NCBI GenBank assembly: GCA_016937215.1
Contig: JAFGWI010000268.1
Location: 1-48,684 of the forward strand
Source: Spirochaetales bacterium
GTDB taxonomy: Bacteria; Spirochaetota; Spirochaetia; SZUA-6; JAFGRV01
Length of the DNA stretch: 48,684 bases
Reading direction: 5' to 3'
This document shows positions 22,789 to 30,963 of this stretch, in pieces; positions within the stretch are counted from its first letter, which is position 1, and the number at the start of each line of letters is the position of its first letter. A program made the translations under genes and the position numbers. Under the pieces are notes generated by a model. It was not told the origin of the DNA, made no database searches, and saw nothing but the letters and a program-made list of their open reading frames with translations.

Positions 22789-24756
22789 ATGAAATTGGAT
22801 AATCATGGCAAGGTTGAATTAACTACGATGAATTATGATAAAAAACGGCCGGCGGCCAAAAATCCTATTAAGATTCAGGATTTGACTTTCCGCGACGGCC
22901 ACCAGTCCCTGTTTGCCACTCGCGGCCGGACAGAGGATCTTTTGCATATTGCAGAAGAAATGGACAAGGTCGGTTTTTTTGCGATGGAAACCTGGGGTGG
23001 GGCCACATTTGACACCATGCACCGCTTTTTGGCTGAAGACCCCTGGGACAGAATCAGGACCTTGAAAAAACATATTAAAAAAACACCCTTTTCCATGTTG
23101 CTTCGCGGACAAAACCTGGTGGGTTACCGCAACTATGCCGACGATGTGGTTGAGGCCTTTGTTCAAAGGGCTTGTGATAATGGCATGGATATTTTTCGTG
23201 TTTTTGACGCATTGAATGATTTCAGGAATTTCGCGACCTGCGTGAAGATTATTCAGAAAAACAAAAAGCATTTTCAGGGAACCATTTGCTACTCATTAAC
23301 CGAACCCCGCATGGGCGGTGATGTGTATAATCTTGACTATTATCTGGAAAAAGCCAAGCAGCTGGAAGAAATGGGCGCTGACTCGATCTGTATCAAGGAT
23401 ATGGCTGGGCTCATTTCTCCTTACGATGCCTATAACCTGATTAAAGCCTTAAAAGAAGCGGTGAGCATGCCGATTCATCTTCATACTCACTTTACTTCAG
23501 GAATGGGCGACCTGGTTCTTTTCAAAGCCATCGAGGCGGGCGTTGATATTATTGATACCTGTTTATCGCCTTTTGCCTATCGGACCTCCCACCCGGCTAT
23601 TGAGCCTCTTGTTGTTACCCTTCTTGGTACCAACCGGGACACGGGTTTTGATGTGACCGAGCTGGCGGATATCAGCGAAAAGCTCGAAAAAATCGTGCCT
23701 AAATACAGGCACCTTATGGATGATACCAAACTCTCTGTTATCGATACCAATGTTTTGCTTCATCAGACTCCCGGCGGAATGCTCAGTAACCTGGTGAATC
23801 AGCTTCGCCAGATGGGCGCCTTGGACCGTTTGCAGGATGTGTTCAAGGAATTGCCGCGTGTTCGAAAAGACCTTGGACAGGTGCCGTTGGTAACACCGAC
23901 CAGCCAGATTGTGGGTATCCAGACAGTAAATAATGTTCTTTTTGACAAAGAGGGCCAACGCTACAGCAAAATCACCGAGCAGGTTAAAGGCCTTTGTTTC
24001 GGGCTTTACGGCCAGACTCCGAAGCCTATCAATCCTGAGGTCCAGAAAAAGGCCCTGGAAGGTTATGAAAGAGGCACCACGCCCATTACTGTGCGCCCCG
24101 GTGAAGTACTTGAGCCGGAACTGGAAAAATCCAAGGCTGAGATCGGCGATTTAGCCAAGGATATGGATGATCTTCTGATCTATACCTTGTTCCCTACAAC
24201 CGGTAAGAAATTCCTTAAATGGAAATATGGTTTGGAACCCATTCCTGAAGAAGTTAAGCCTAAAACCATCGAACAGGTTGAAGAAGAAAACAAGCTGATT
24301 CAATTGGCCCTGGCCGGCAAACTCTCTGAAAAATCCGGCAAAGAAGCGCCTCCCAAACCAGAAGGCATTAAGTCTTTTGATGTTTATGTTGACGGTGAAT
24401 ACTTCAAGGTGGAGGTGAATGATCCTGATGGCGGTGTCTCTTATTCCGCCCCAAGGGTTGTAAAACAAGCTCCAGTGAGTCAGCCAGCAGCAGCTGCTGC
24501 TCCGAAAAAGCAGACCGTGAAGGCTGCTACCGCGGTTGCCAATGGCACAGCCATTAACGCGCCTATGCCTGGCATGATCATTAGCTATGAGAAAAAAGTC
24601 GGTGACAAGGTTAAGGCGGGTGATACTGTTTTGATTCTTGAAGCCATGAAAATGAATAACAACATTGAAGCGCCCTGTGATGGTGAGATCAAGGAAATTC
24701 CCTTTGATAACGGCGATTCAGTGGCCAAGGATGATATTCTGGCTGTTATCGGTTAA
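22789..24756 (+). CDS. Pyruvate/oxaloacetate carboxyltransferase with fused biotin carrier domain (OadA/PycB type, 5S + 1.3S)
   Basis: 655 residues. The N-terminal HMGL-like TIM barrel (about 20-300) holds the metal and substrate blocks LTFRDGHQSLFATR, IKDMAGL and HLHTHFTSGMG. The conserved carboxylase domain follows (about 310-465). After a Pro/Ala-rich linker (about 550-575) comes a biotinyl domain with EAMKMNN; the biotin-accepting lysine is Lys621. This is the layout of oxaloacetate decarboxylase alpha or pyruvate carboxylase subunit B. The ATG at 22789 is preceded by GGAGG at 22779-22783; an in-frame TTG at 22777 lies inside that site and is rejected. No beta (membrane pump) or biotin carboxylase gene is adjacent, which favours a transcarboxylase with the upstream 12S-like subunit. 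A terminator follows. Confidence 0.93.
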   Translation: MKLDNHGKVELTTMNYDKKRPAAKNPIKIQDLTFRDGHQSLFATRGRTEDLLHIAEEMDKVGFFAMETWGGATFDTMHRFLAEDPWDRIRTLKKHIKKTPFSMLLRGQNLVGYRNYADDVVEAFVQRACDNGMDIFRVFDALNDFRNFATCVKIIQKNKKHFQGTICYSLTEPRMGGDVYNLDYYLEKAKQLEEMGADSICIKDMAGLISPYDAYNLIKALKEAVSMPIHLHTHFTSGMGDLVLFKAIEAGVDIIDTCLSPFAYRTSHPAIEPLVVTLLGTNRDTGFDVTELADISEKLEKIVPKYRHLMDDTKLSVIDTNVLLHQTPGGMLSNLVNQLRQMGALDRLQDVFKELPRVRKDLGQVPLVTPTSQIVGIQTVNNVLFDKEGQRYSKITEQVKGLCFGLYGQTPKPINPEVQKKALEGYERGTTPITVRPGEVLEPELEKSKAEIGDLAKDMDDLLIYTLFPTTGKKFLKWKYGLEPIPEEVKPKTIEQVEEENKLIQLALAGKLSEKSGKEAPPKPEGIKSFDVYVDGEYFKVEVNDPDGGVSYSAPRVVKQAPVSQPAAAAAPKKQTVKAATAVANGTAINAPMPGMIISYEKKVGDKVKAGDTVLILEAMKMNNNIEAPCDGEIKEIPFDNGDSVAKDDILAVIG

Positions 24757-24777
24757 TCAATTTAAAATGAATTCTGT

Positions 24778-24813
24778 GCTGCTTCCTGGTAATCGGGGAG
24801 CAGCTTTTTTTTT
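24778..24813 (+). terminator. Terminator of the carboxyltransferase operon
   Basis: GCTGCTTCC (24778-24786) pairs with GGGAGCAGC (24796-24804; one G-T pair), followed by nine T. Confidence 0.9.
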
Positions 24814-24907
24814 ATTTTTATAAGGAGGACTTGTTTTACGGGGCCTTTCCTGATAACTTTGACTATTGGAAAATTTTTCTGGGAAATAAATGCTGATTGG
24901 AGAATCG

Positions 24908-25723
24908 ATGATGGCTTTTGAGAATATATTATTTGCTTTCGGGCTGACTCTTTTTGCCGGGCTTTCCACAGGCATTGGCAGTTTGATGTCCTTTTTTTCT
25001 AAGAAATTTAATCCGGCTTTTTTATGCGGTGCTTTAGGTTTTTCAGCTGGAGTCATGATTTATGTTTCCTTTGTTGAAATCTTTTTGAAAGCCCGGGTTT
25101 CATTGGCTGAGGTTTTTGGTGAAAAGATGGGTTATATTGTCACAACCCTCGCGTTTTTCATCGGTATTGCTCTTATTGCCTTGATTGATAAATTGGTTCC
25201 CTCCTTTGAGAATCCCCATGAAATAAAGAATATGGATAAAAGCAATTATTCTGATTCCGCCCAAGGTAAGCAAAAACTCCTTCGTATGGGTTTGTTTTCT
25301 GCCCTGGCCATTGCCATACATAATTTTCCTGAAGGTCTGGCTACTTTTATGGGAGGGCTCAATGACCCGAGCCTGGGAATCAGTATTGCCATCGCCATCG
25401 CAATCCATAATATCCCTGAGGGGATTGCCGTTTCTGTTCCTATTTACTATGCCACACAGAGTAGAAAAAAGGCTTTCTGGTTTTCCTTTTTATCGGGTTT
25501 GGCAGAGCCGCTAGGCGCCATTATCGGTTATTTTATATTAAGCTTTGTTTTCAATGAAAGCACCTTTGGTCTTATTTTCGCGGGTGTGGCGGGAATCATG
25601 GTTTACATTTCCTTGGACGAGCTTCTGCCAACTGCCGAGGAATTCGGCAAACATCATATTGCTATCGGGGGTTTGATTGCCGGTATGCTGGTGATGGCTG
25701 TGAGTCTTTTATTGTTTTCATGA
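24908..25723 (+). CDS. ZIP family divalent metal transporter (ZupT-like)
   Basis: 271 residues, almost entirely membrane-spanning, with about eight predicted segments and a hydrophilic loop (about 95-125) between the third and fourth. The two metal-site helices carry [10 protein letters not shown] and [10 protein letters not shown], the signature of ZIP/ZupT importers for zinc and other divalent metals. A further block, [13 protein letters not shown], is also typical. GGAG sits five to six bases before the ATG at 24908; an in-frame ATG at 24890 would add six residues. Metal preference cannot be read from sequence. It stands alone between the carboxyltransferase terminator and the GH3 gene. 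No Zur- or Fur-like operator was recognised. Confidence 0.9.
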   Translation: MMAFENILFAFGLTLFAGLSTGIGSLMSFFSKKFNPAFLCGALGFSAGVMIYVSFVEIFLKARVSLAEVFGEKMGYIVTTLAFFIGIALIALIDKLVPSFENPHEIKNMDKSNYSDSAQGKQKLLRMGLFSALAIAIHNFPEGLATFMGGLNDPSLGISIAIAIAIHNIPEGIAVSVPIYYATQSRKKAFWFSFLSGLAEPLGAIIGYFILSFVFNESTFGLIFAGVAGIMVYISLDELLPTAEEFGKHHIAIGGLIAGMLVMAVSLLLFS

Positions 25724-25915
25724 AAATAAAGCAGTGAAATCGCGAAAAAAACGAGGTTCTCAAAAAAAGATGGCGTGTTTATTGTCTTTGAACTCGTATA
25801 ACAAAATGCTATGTCTTTTATTATCTTAAAACCCTGGGCTTTGCTGCAATGCTTGCATTATTAGCTTGATCCTTGGATAGTTTATAGTATATTTAGTTTT
25901 TAAAGAAAGGCAATT

Positions 25916-28165
25916 ATGAATATAAAAGAGATTTTGGGTAAATTGACCATAGAAGAAAAGGCAAGCCTTTGTTCGGGTCGGAATTTCTGGCTTTCCAATG
26001 AAATACCACGTTTGGGAATTCCCTCGTTGCGAATGAATGACGGCCCTCACGGGATGCGCGTTTTAAAAGATCAGTCCCACCTCTGGGTTCATGGTACGGT
26101 CAAGGCCATTTGTTTTCCAACAGCCTCTGCTCTGGCAGCCAGCTGGAACCGTGATTTGGTTCAGCGTGTGGGACAAGCTCTATCAGAAGAAGCAAAAGCC
26201 CTGGGCGTGAATATTATTCTGGGGCCGGGAATGAATATCAAGCGGACCCCCTTATGCGGCCGGAATTTTGAGTATTTTTCCGAAGATCCCCTTGTTTCCA
26301 GCGAAATGGCCGGAGCCATGGTTAAGGGAATACAGTCAAAGGGTGTGGCTGCCTGCGTTAAACATTATGCCTGCAATAATCAGGAGTACCAGCGTATGAC
26401 CATCAGCGCTGAGATGGATGAACGCGTTTTGCACGAGCTTTACCTGCGCGGTTTTCAGCAGGTGATTGCCAAATATGAGCCCCAGCTTGTGATGTGCTCC
26501 TATAATAAAATTAACGGAACCTGGGCCTCTGAAAACAGTGAGTTGCTGACCGAGATTTTACGCGAAGGCTTTGGTTTTAAGGGGCTGGTTGTTTCCGATT
26601 GGGCAGCTGTTGTGAATCCCGAAAAGGCCCTGAAAGCCGGTCTGGATCTGGAAATGCCTGGAACCGGCGGTGTTTCTCAAAAGCGGCTTTTAAAAGCCTA
26701 TGAAGAAGGCATTGTGACTGAGGCTGAGTTTGACCGGGCCGTTACCCGGCTTTTGAAATTGATCGAAAAAACTCCAGGGGATTGTTCCGCAAGTTTTGAT
26801 GAAGAGAAGCACCATCAGCTGGCAAAGGAAGCAGCTGGTGAAGCTATTGTTCTTCTTAAGAATAAAAACCAGCTACTGCCACTGGATACCAAGAAATACA
26901 AAAATATTGCCGTGATTGGTCGTTTTGCCGTTGAGCCGCGCTATCAGGGCGGGGGAAGCTCCCATGTTGAGGCCTTGAAAGAAGAAAACCTGCTGGATAG
27001 CTTGAAGTCCCTGGCGCCTGACTGTAGTTTTTCCTATGAACCGGGTTATTCCCTGAAGGATACCGAGAGCCCGGCTGAAATTGACCAGGCGGTAAAAGCA
27101 GCTGAAAAATCCGATTTCACTGTGCTTGTAATCGGCCTTCCTGATTCCTATGAATTTGAAGGATTTGACCGCACTCATATGGATTTGCCGGCTGTTCATA
27201 ATTTGCTCGTTCAAAAAGTGCTTGAAGTGCAGAAAAACACAGCCATTCTTCTGGTTTGTGGTTCAGCTGTCAGCTTTGGCCCCTGGTTAGATGAGGCTAA
27301 TGCCATGCTTCTGGGATGGCTGAGCGGACAAGCCGGCGCTGCCGCCATGGCCGAGGTTCTGCTTGGAAAAATCAACCCCTCGGGGAAATTAACAGAAACC
27401 TTTGCCCACCATCTGGATCAGACACCGGCTTATCTGAATTATCCTGGTGAAAACGGAAAGGTCCATTATGGCGAAGGCCTTTATGTTGGTTATCGTTATT
27501 ATGATAAAAAGAAAATCATCCCTGCTTTTTCTTTCGGATATGGTCTGAGTTATACTTGTTTTGAATACAAGGAACTGAAAATCGGCAGTTCTGTATTCAA
27601 GCCGGGTCAGAGCTTTGAAGTGAGCTGTGTGATTAAAAACACCGGGCCTGTGAAGGGCAGCGAGGTTGTTCAACTCTATGTGGGGCAGCAGGATATTCAA
27701 CGACCGGTCAAGGAGCTTCGCGGCTTTGAAAAAATCAGTCTTGAACCAGGTGAGGAAAAAAGGGTCTGTTTTGTGCTGAATGATGAAGCCTTTGAACGCT
27801 ATCATTGCCAAATCAAGGGCTGGTATGTTCCGGCAGGTGATTATTCCATTCTGATCGGTACTTCTTCGGCTAAAATTCTGCTAAAAGGCCAGGTCAAGGT
27901 TGAGGCGCCTGAACTGGACCATGTTTTTGATGTTCAGGATCAGCTATTATTGTTAGCCGGTCATCCTGAAGCAGTGAAAGCCCTGGAAGAATTAACAGCT
28001 CATGAATCGATTCAAAGGGTGGTACCGGGATTGACCGTGGAAATGCTGTTGCCCATGCGGGATTTGCCTCTTTATCGCCTGATGGCCCTTTCAGGCGGGC
28101 TTTTTACTCCTGAATTGATTGAAACGGCAGTGAAGAAGATGAATGAAAACAAGAAGAGCCGATGA
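25916..28165 (+). CDS. GH3 family beta-glucosidase
   Basis: 749 residues with no signal peptide, so it is probably cytoplasmic. The N-terminal GH3 barrel (about 1-285) contains RMNDGPHGMR, KHYACNNQE (Lys149-His150) and the nucleophile Asp228 in VVSDWAA. The second alpha/beta domain (about 300-530) has GQAGAAAMAEVLLGKINPSGKL and SFGYGLSYT. A fibronectin-III-like domain follows (about 560-650; GSEVVQLYVG, PVKELRGFEK), then a C-terminal helical tail to 749. It likely hydrolyses cello- or laminari-oligosaccharides imported after the GH16 and GH5 enzymes act outside the cell, though the aglycone preference is not visible. AAAGGC precedes the ATG. Repeat copy E lies downstream. Confidence 0.94.
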   Translation: MNIKEILGKLTIEEKASLCSGRNFWLSNEIPRLGIPSLRMNDGPHGMRVLKDQSHLWVHGTVKAICFPTASALAASWNRDLVQRVGQALSEEAKALGVNIILGPGMNIKRTPLCGRNFEYFSEDPLVSSEMAGAMVKGIQSKGVAACVKHYACNNQEYQRMTISAEMDERVLHELYLRGFQQVIAKYEPQLVMCSYNKINGTWASENSELLTEILREGFGFKGLVVSDWAAVVNPEKALKAGLDLEMPGTGGVSQKRLLKAYEEGIVTEAEFDRAVTRLLKLIEKTPGDCSASFDEEKHHQLAKEAAGEAIVLLKNKNQLLPLDTKKYKNIAVIGRFAVEPRYQGGGSSHVEALKEENLLDSLKSLAPDCSFSYEPGYSLKDTESPAEIDQAVKAAEKSDFTVLVIGLPDSYEFEGFDRTHMDLPAVHNLLVQKVLEVQKNTAILLVCGSAVSFGPWLDEANAMLLGWLSGQAGAAAMAEVLLGKINPSGKLTETFAHHLDQTPAYLNYPGENGKVHYGEGLYVGYRYYDKKKIIPAFSFGYGLSYTCFEYKELKIGSSVFKPGQSFEVSCVIKNTGPVKGSEVVQLYVGQQDIQRPVKELRGFEKISLEPGEEKRVCFVLNDEAFERYHCQIKGWYVPAGDYSILIGTSSAKILLKGQVKVEAPELDHVFDVQDQLLLLAGHPEAVKALEELTAHESIQRVVPGLTVEMLLPMRDLPLYRLMALSGGLFTPELIETAVKKMNENKKSR

Positions 28166-28357
28166 TCAAAGTGGGTTGTCTTGTGGATGAGCAGCCTAAA
28201 AATTCAAGAGTAGCGCTATCCTGTGGCCTGTGAAATGCTTCTCGGCCAATACCCTGATTGGCTTTAAAAGCCCTGGCCCTTTTTTTGCTGCTTGTATGTT
28301 TTGTGATGATCATGACCATGGCTGAGCGCGTAACTGATCAAGGCTCTTGAGGTGTGC

Positions 28358-28488
28358 CGCGCCAGGGATCGGAGCCGGGCAAGCTTTTTTTTCAAAAAAA
28401 GCGCAGCCAACAACATGGCGGCGATAATTTCGCCGCCATGTTGGTCGGAGGCTATGCCGGAGCGGCGGAGAGCCCGACCCGACCCGAT
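28358..28488 (+). repeat. Dispersed hairpin repeat, copy E (degraded ends)
   Basis: The 5' end is altered (CGCCAGGGATCGGAGCC), but hairpin 1 (GCTTTTTTTTCAAAAAAAGC), hairpin 2 with CAACATGGCGGCGA/TCGCCGCCATGTTG arms, and the block TCGGAG ... CCGGAGCGGCGGAGAGCCCGACC are preserved. The AACGCCC end is not found. It lies downstream of the GH3 gene. Confidence 0.85.
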
Positions 28489-28596
28489 CGGTGGAACAGA
28501 TGCAAGTTTTTTTCATTAACAGCTTAAATTGTTACTTTTCGGATTTCTCAGATTTTAGATACTTCCGGGGCGGGAGGCGCCCATATCAAGAAGAAA

Positions 28597-29253
28597 TCAA
28601 ACTTCGTGTAACAACGATTCGCTATGGTGTAACACCTTGAAGGCGAGAGGCAGCAGGGCAATGCCCAGAATGACGGGGCTGATCCACTTGAGCGACGGGA
28701 GCGGCAGAATCACAATCAACAGCACTGAGAGAATCATCAGAAGGTTTTGATAGGGTTTGATGTGCTTTTCCCGGACCAGGCCGAAGCTCTGGATGATGAC
28801 CCCTATTGGCAGCAGAAAAATGGGCCAGAAGAATAGGTTTTCGCGCGCAGCTTCGATGGTTTTGTCAAGATGGAGCGCCAGTTCTGTGTTTGGCTCACCC
28901 AGGGAATAAAGCAATGCGCGCGCCAGCCAAAAACTGCCCTGATCCATGACCAGAAAAATCGAGCCCATGATGGCGATGATGCCGCCGATAAAGCCATAGT
29001 AAAAACCTTGGCCTTTGAGAATCCGGTTGATCGCGATGATGCTCATAAAAGTGAGCGGGGCGGAAAGGCTGATAAAGATATGGCGGAGCAGCTGCAGATT
29101 GTCGGGCGATGTGGCCAGTGTTTTGCCTGTTAAAAAACTGCAGGCCTTTTCGTAGGGAAAAACCGCGAAACAGAGAATAACGGGAATGATGAATAAAGCC
29201 AGAGCGTAAACCCGGCCTTTGACTCGGCTTCTGATTTTAAGTTTCACTCGCAC
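28597..29253 (-). CDS. Integral membrane protein of unknown function
   Basis: 218 residues with about six hydrophobic segments (near 15-35, 55-75, 82-105, 140-160, 170-187 and 188-205), a basic N-terminus (MRVKLKIRSRVKGR) that should stay inside, and one hydrophilic loop around 112-138 (SLGEPNTELALHLDKTIEAARE). I recognise no family motif. The start is GTG; a second GTG two codons later is possible, and a TATAAT-like sequence lies just upstream on the same strand. It has no partner gene: repeat copy E is on one side and an intergenic stretch on the other. Confidence 0.7.
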   Translation of the reverse strand: MRVKLKIRSRVKGRVYALALFIIPVILCFAVFPYEKACSFLTGKTLATSPDNLQLLRHIFISLSAPLTFMSIIAINRILKGQGFYYGFIGGIIAIMGSIFLVMDQGSFWLARALLYSLGEPNTELALHLDKTIEAARENLFFWPIFLLPIGVIIQSFGLVREKHIKPYQNLLMILSVLLIVILPLPSLKWISPVILGIALLPLAFKVLHHSESLLHEV

Positions 29254-29449
29254 CCTAATTATAACACAATGTCAAAAAAAAGCTGTTACTTTTTTTGTGA
29301 GCCCCCTAAAATTATTTGTTTTTTTATTTTCCCTATTGAGGGAAAGCATAATATTGACTAAGTTAAAGTTGGACCTGCAAAGCCTTGGAAGTATTTTATA
29401 ACAGGCTAAAAGCAGGGCCAAGCAAAAGGTGGCTGGTAAAATGCTGACA

Positions 29450-29597
29450 GATGTTATTCTGAGGAGGAACAACGAAGAATCATACTTGTCGCAATTAGCC
29501 TTGCTGTGAATATTCGCGCAAACACCTTATTAGCGAAGCAACATGTGTATAATTAATCGAGGGCCTTCACTCTGCTTCGCTTTGTTCAGGATGACAG
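29450..29597. repeat. Degenerate palindromic repeat with TCATCCTGA-type ends
   Basis: The left end, TGTTATTCTGAGGAGG followed by CGAAGAATC, faces the right end, CTTCGCTTTGTTCAGGATGACAG, as an imperfect inverted repeat. The ends look like the common TGTCATCCTGAGCGAAGCGAAGG small palindromic elements of many bacterial genomes (recalled, not searched). It lies in the 444-base gap before the DinB-like gene, which is otherwise empty apart from a small hairpin (CTTGCAAAAC/GTTTTACAAG, 29627-29650) and a TATAAT at 29657-29662. Confidence 0.5.
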
Positions 29598-29697
29598 CGA
29601 TGAACCTGCTGATTAGTTACATGATTCTTGCAAAACCTCAGTTTTACAAGAGTATATATAATAATCTTTTTTTAGTGTTACTTCATAAGGAGGAGTC

Positions 29698-30207
29698 ATG
29701 AAGAGTAAAACCATCAAACACCTGTTGTTTTCGCTGGAAAAGGCCCCGAAGATTCTCAAGGAATTCGCCGGTTCCTTGGATGATGAGGCTCTGGATCGTA
29801 AGCGCGGGAGCACTGTCTGGACTCTGCGCGAACATATTTATCATCTGGCAAAAGTTCAGCCTGTGCTTTATAAGCGCCTCGAAACCTTTCGCGACAAGGA
29901 CCCGGTAGAGATTGCGGCCTATTATCCGGCCAAGGAAGAGACCAAGGAGCAGGACAATGAAAAAGTGGATTTTGCCTCTATTAAAGATGCCCTGAAGGAG
30001 TTTAAAACCTGGAGAAAAAAACAGGTGAAAATGGTGAAGGGCTTAAAGCAAAAAGTGTTTGACAAAAAGGCCTCGCACAGTCAGTACACACGCTACGATT
30101 TGGGTATTTTGTTGCGCCACATTCTCATGCATGATTACTGGCATATGTATCGCATGGAGGACATCTGGCTTTGTAAGGATGAATTTTTTCAAGCTGAGCC
30201 GGAATAG
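29698..30207 (+). CDS. DinB-like four-helix protein
   Basis: 169 residues, soluble. It has the DinB_2/YfiT-type layout: WTLREHIYHLAKVQ in helix 2 with His46/His49, and LLRHILMHDYWHMYRMEDI in the last helix with His145 and His149. The histidines should form the family's divalent metal site. Family members include thiol-dependent S-transferases and many proteins of unknown activity, so the reaction is not assigned. The ribosome site AAGGAGGAG is strong. It is expressed alone and followed by a terminator. The name DinB here refers to the fold, not to DNA polymerase IV. Confidence 0.83.
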   Translation: MKSKTIKHLLFSLEKAPKILKEFAGSLDDEALDRKRGSTVWTLREHIYHLAKVQPVLYKRLETFRDKDPVEIAAYYPAKEETKEQDNEKVDFASIKDALKEFKTWRKKQVKMVKGLKQKVFDKKASHSQYTRYDLGILLRHILMHDYWHMYRMEDIWLCKDEFFQAEPE

Positions 30208-30263
30208 ACCTGGGGCATTGCCTTTGAGTTGTTTTTTTTAATGTTTTTTAAACCTTATCTGCT

Positions 30264-30290
30264 GCCCGGTGCTTTCAGATCGGGCTTTTT
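30264..30290 (+). terminator. Terminator after the DinB-like gene
   Basis: GCCCG (30264-30268) pairs with CGGGC (30281-30285) around a 12-base loop and is followed by five T. Confidence 0.6.
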
Positions 30291-30309
30291 GTTACTTTAC
30301 TGCTGTTTT

Positions 30310-30399
30310 AAAGGTTTTTCACTGTAGAAACTCAGGCGAAAAACCCTTTGGAAAAGCGTTTTTGAAAAAGTACTTTGCCATGGCTCCTGTCCCTAATGC
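30310..30399 (-). repeat. Dispersed hairpin repeat, copy I (degraded, partial)
   Basis: On the minus strand: GCATTAGGGACAGGAGCC, hairpin 1 remnant AAAGTACTTTTTCAAAAACGCTTTT, then hairpin 2 with GGTTTTTC/GAAAAACC arms. The distal conserved block and end are absent. Confidence 0.55.
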
Positions 30400-30501
30400 T
30401 TTTCAAGGCAAAACCCGTTTTACCTTGAAAAGCCGGCTTATTTAAATTCGTTTTGGGCGTATTAAGATGAGGAGGATTAGCCTGGTAAGCGGCAGGGCCT
30501 C

Positions 30502-30531
30502 TTGACAAGCCCCTGGGTTAAATTCTATAAA
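30502..30531 (+). promoter_or_regulatory. Promoter of the B12 riboswitch/btu-cob operon
   Basis: A consensus TTGACA (30502-30507), an 18-base spacer and TATAAA (30526-30531) place the transcription start close to 30538, just before the riboswitch. Confidence 0.7.
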
Positions 30532-30539
30532 GAAATGCT

Positions 30540-30860
30540 TATTAAAGGTTTTAACCGGGATCAGCTTGCTTTTCCGGTTAACTAAGAGGGAAACAGGTGA
30601 AAAACCTGCGCGGTCCCGCCACTGTATGGGAGTTATCCAATCACTGACCCACATTCCGCGGTGAATTTAGGTAATTTCTTATATTATTTAGAGTCAAGAA
30701 TTTGCGATTTGCAAAATTGCCTTTTCTATTTCTCTGTAAAATATAAGAAATTACTATTTTATTGTGGAAAGTGGGACTGACAGTTCTTTGCTGTCCGCCA
30801 CTGAAATTGATTTCGGGAAGGCGATTGGATGAAAAAATCCCGAGCCAGGAGACCTGCCTT
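30540..30860 (+). promoter_or_regulatory. Cobalamin riboswitch, interrupted by an inserted element
   Basis: A stem TTAACCGG/CCGGTTAA (30551-30558 / 30574-30581) leads to the core GAGGGAAACAGGTGAAAAAC and CGGTCCCGCCACTGTA (to 30625). After the inserted element the core resumes with CCGCCACTGAAA (30795-30806), GGGAAGGCG (30815-30823) and the B12 box AGCCAGGAGACCTGCC (30843-30858). Omitting 30648-30775 and one ACTGA copy restores normal spacing, with a GACAG/CTGTC stem just before the second GCCACTG. The aptamer should bind adenosylcobalamin or a related corrinoid and lower expression of the btuFCD-cob operon. The expression platform after 30860 (CCAC near 30880 against GTGG near 30901, then TTTTT) could be a terminator, but this is weak. 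Confidence 0.92.
30648..30775. mobile_element. 128 bp MITE-like palindromic element with 5 bp target duplication
   Basis: The ends are CCCACATTCC (30648-30657) and GGAAAGTGGG (30766-30775), inverted repeats with one mismatch. Inside, TAATTTCTTATATT (30672-30685) is inverted as AATATAAGAAATTA (30740-30753), so most of the element can fold on itself. It is flanked by direct repeats ACTGA (30643-30647 and 30776-30780). It has no coding capacity. A related partial copy is at 7370-7423. This is what a non-autonomous transposable element looks like; no transposase is in the window. Confidence 0.85.
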
Positions 30861-30963
30861 TGATAAACCTGATAAGGGTCCACGGTGAATGGGTCCTTGG
30901 TGTGGCTTTTTCCTTTTCATGAAAACCCATCCCAAAAAATATCAAGAAACCAAAGGATATGCC

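Noticed and set aside
24821..24892. A strong ribosome-site-like TAAGGAGG followed by a short TTG frame upstream of the ZIP gene
   Set aside because: The TTG is only two bases after the site and the 22-codon product is unremarkable. It could be a leader peptide, but evidence is too thin to annotate.
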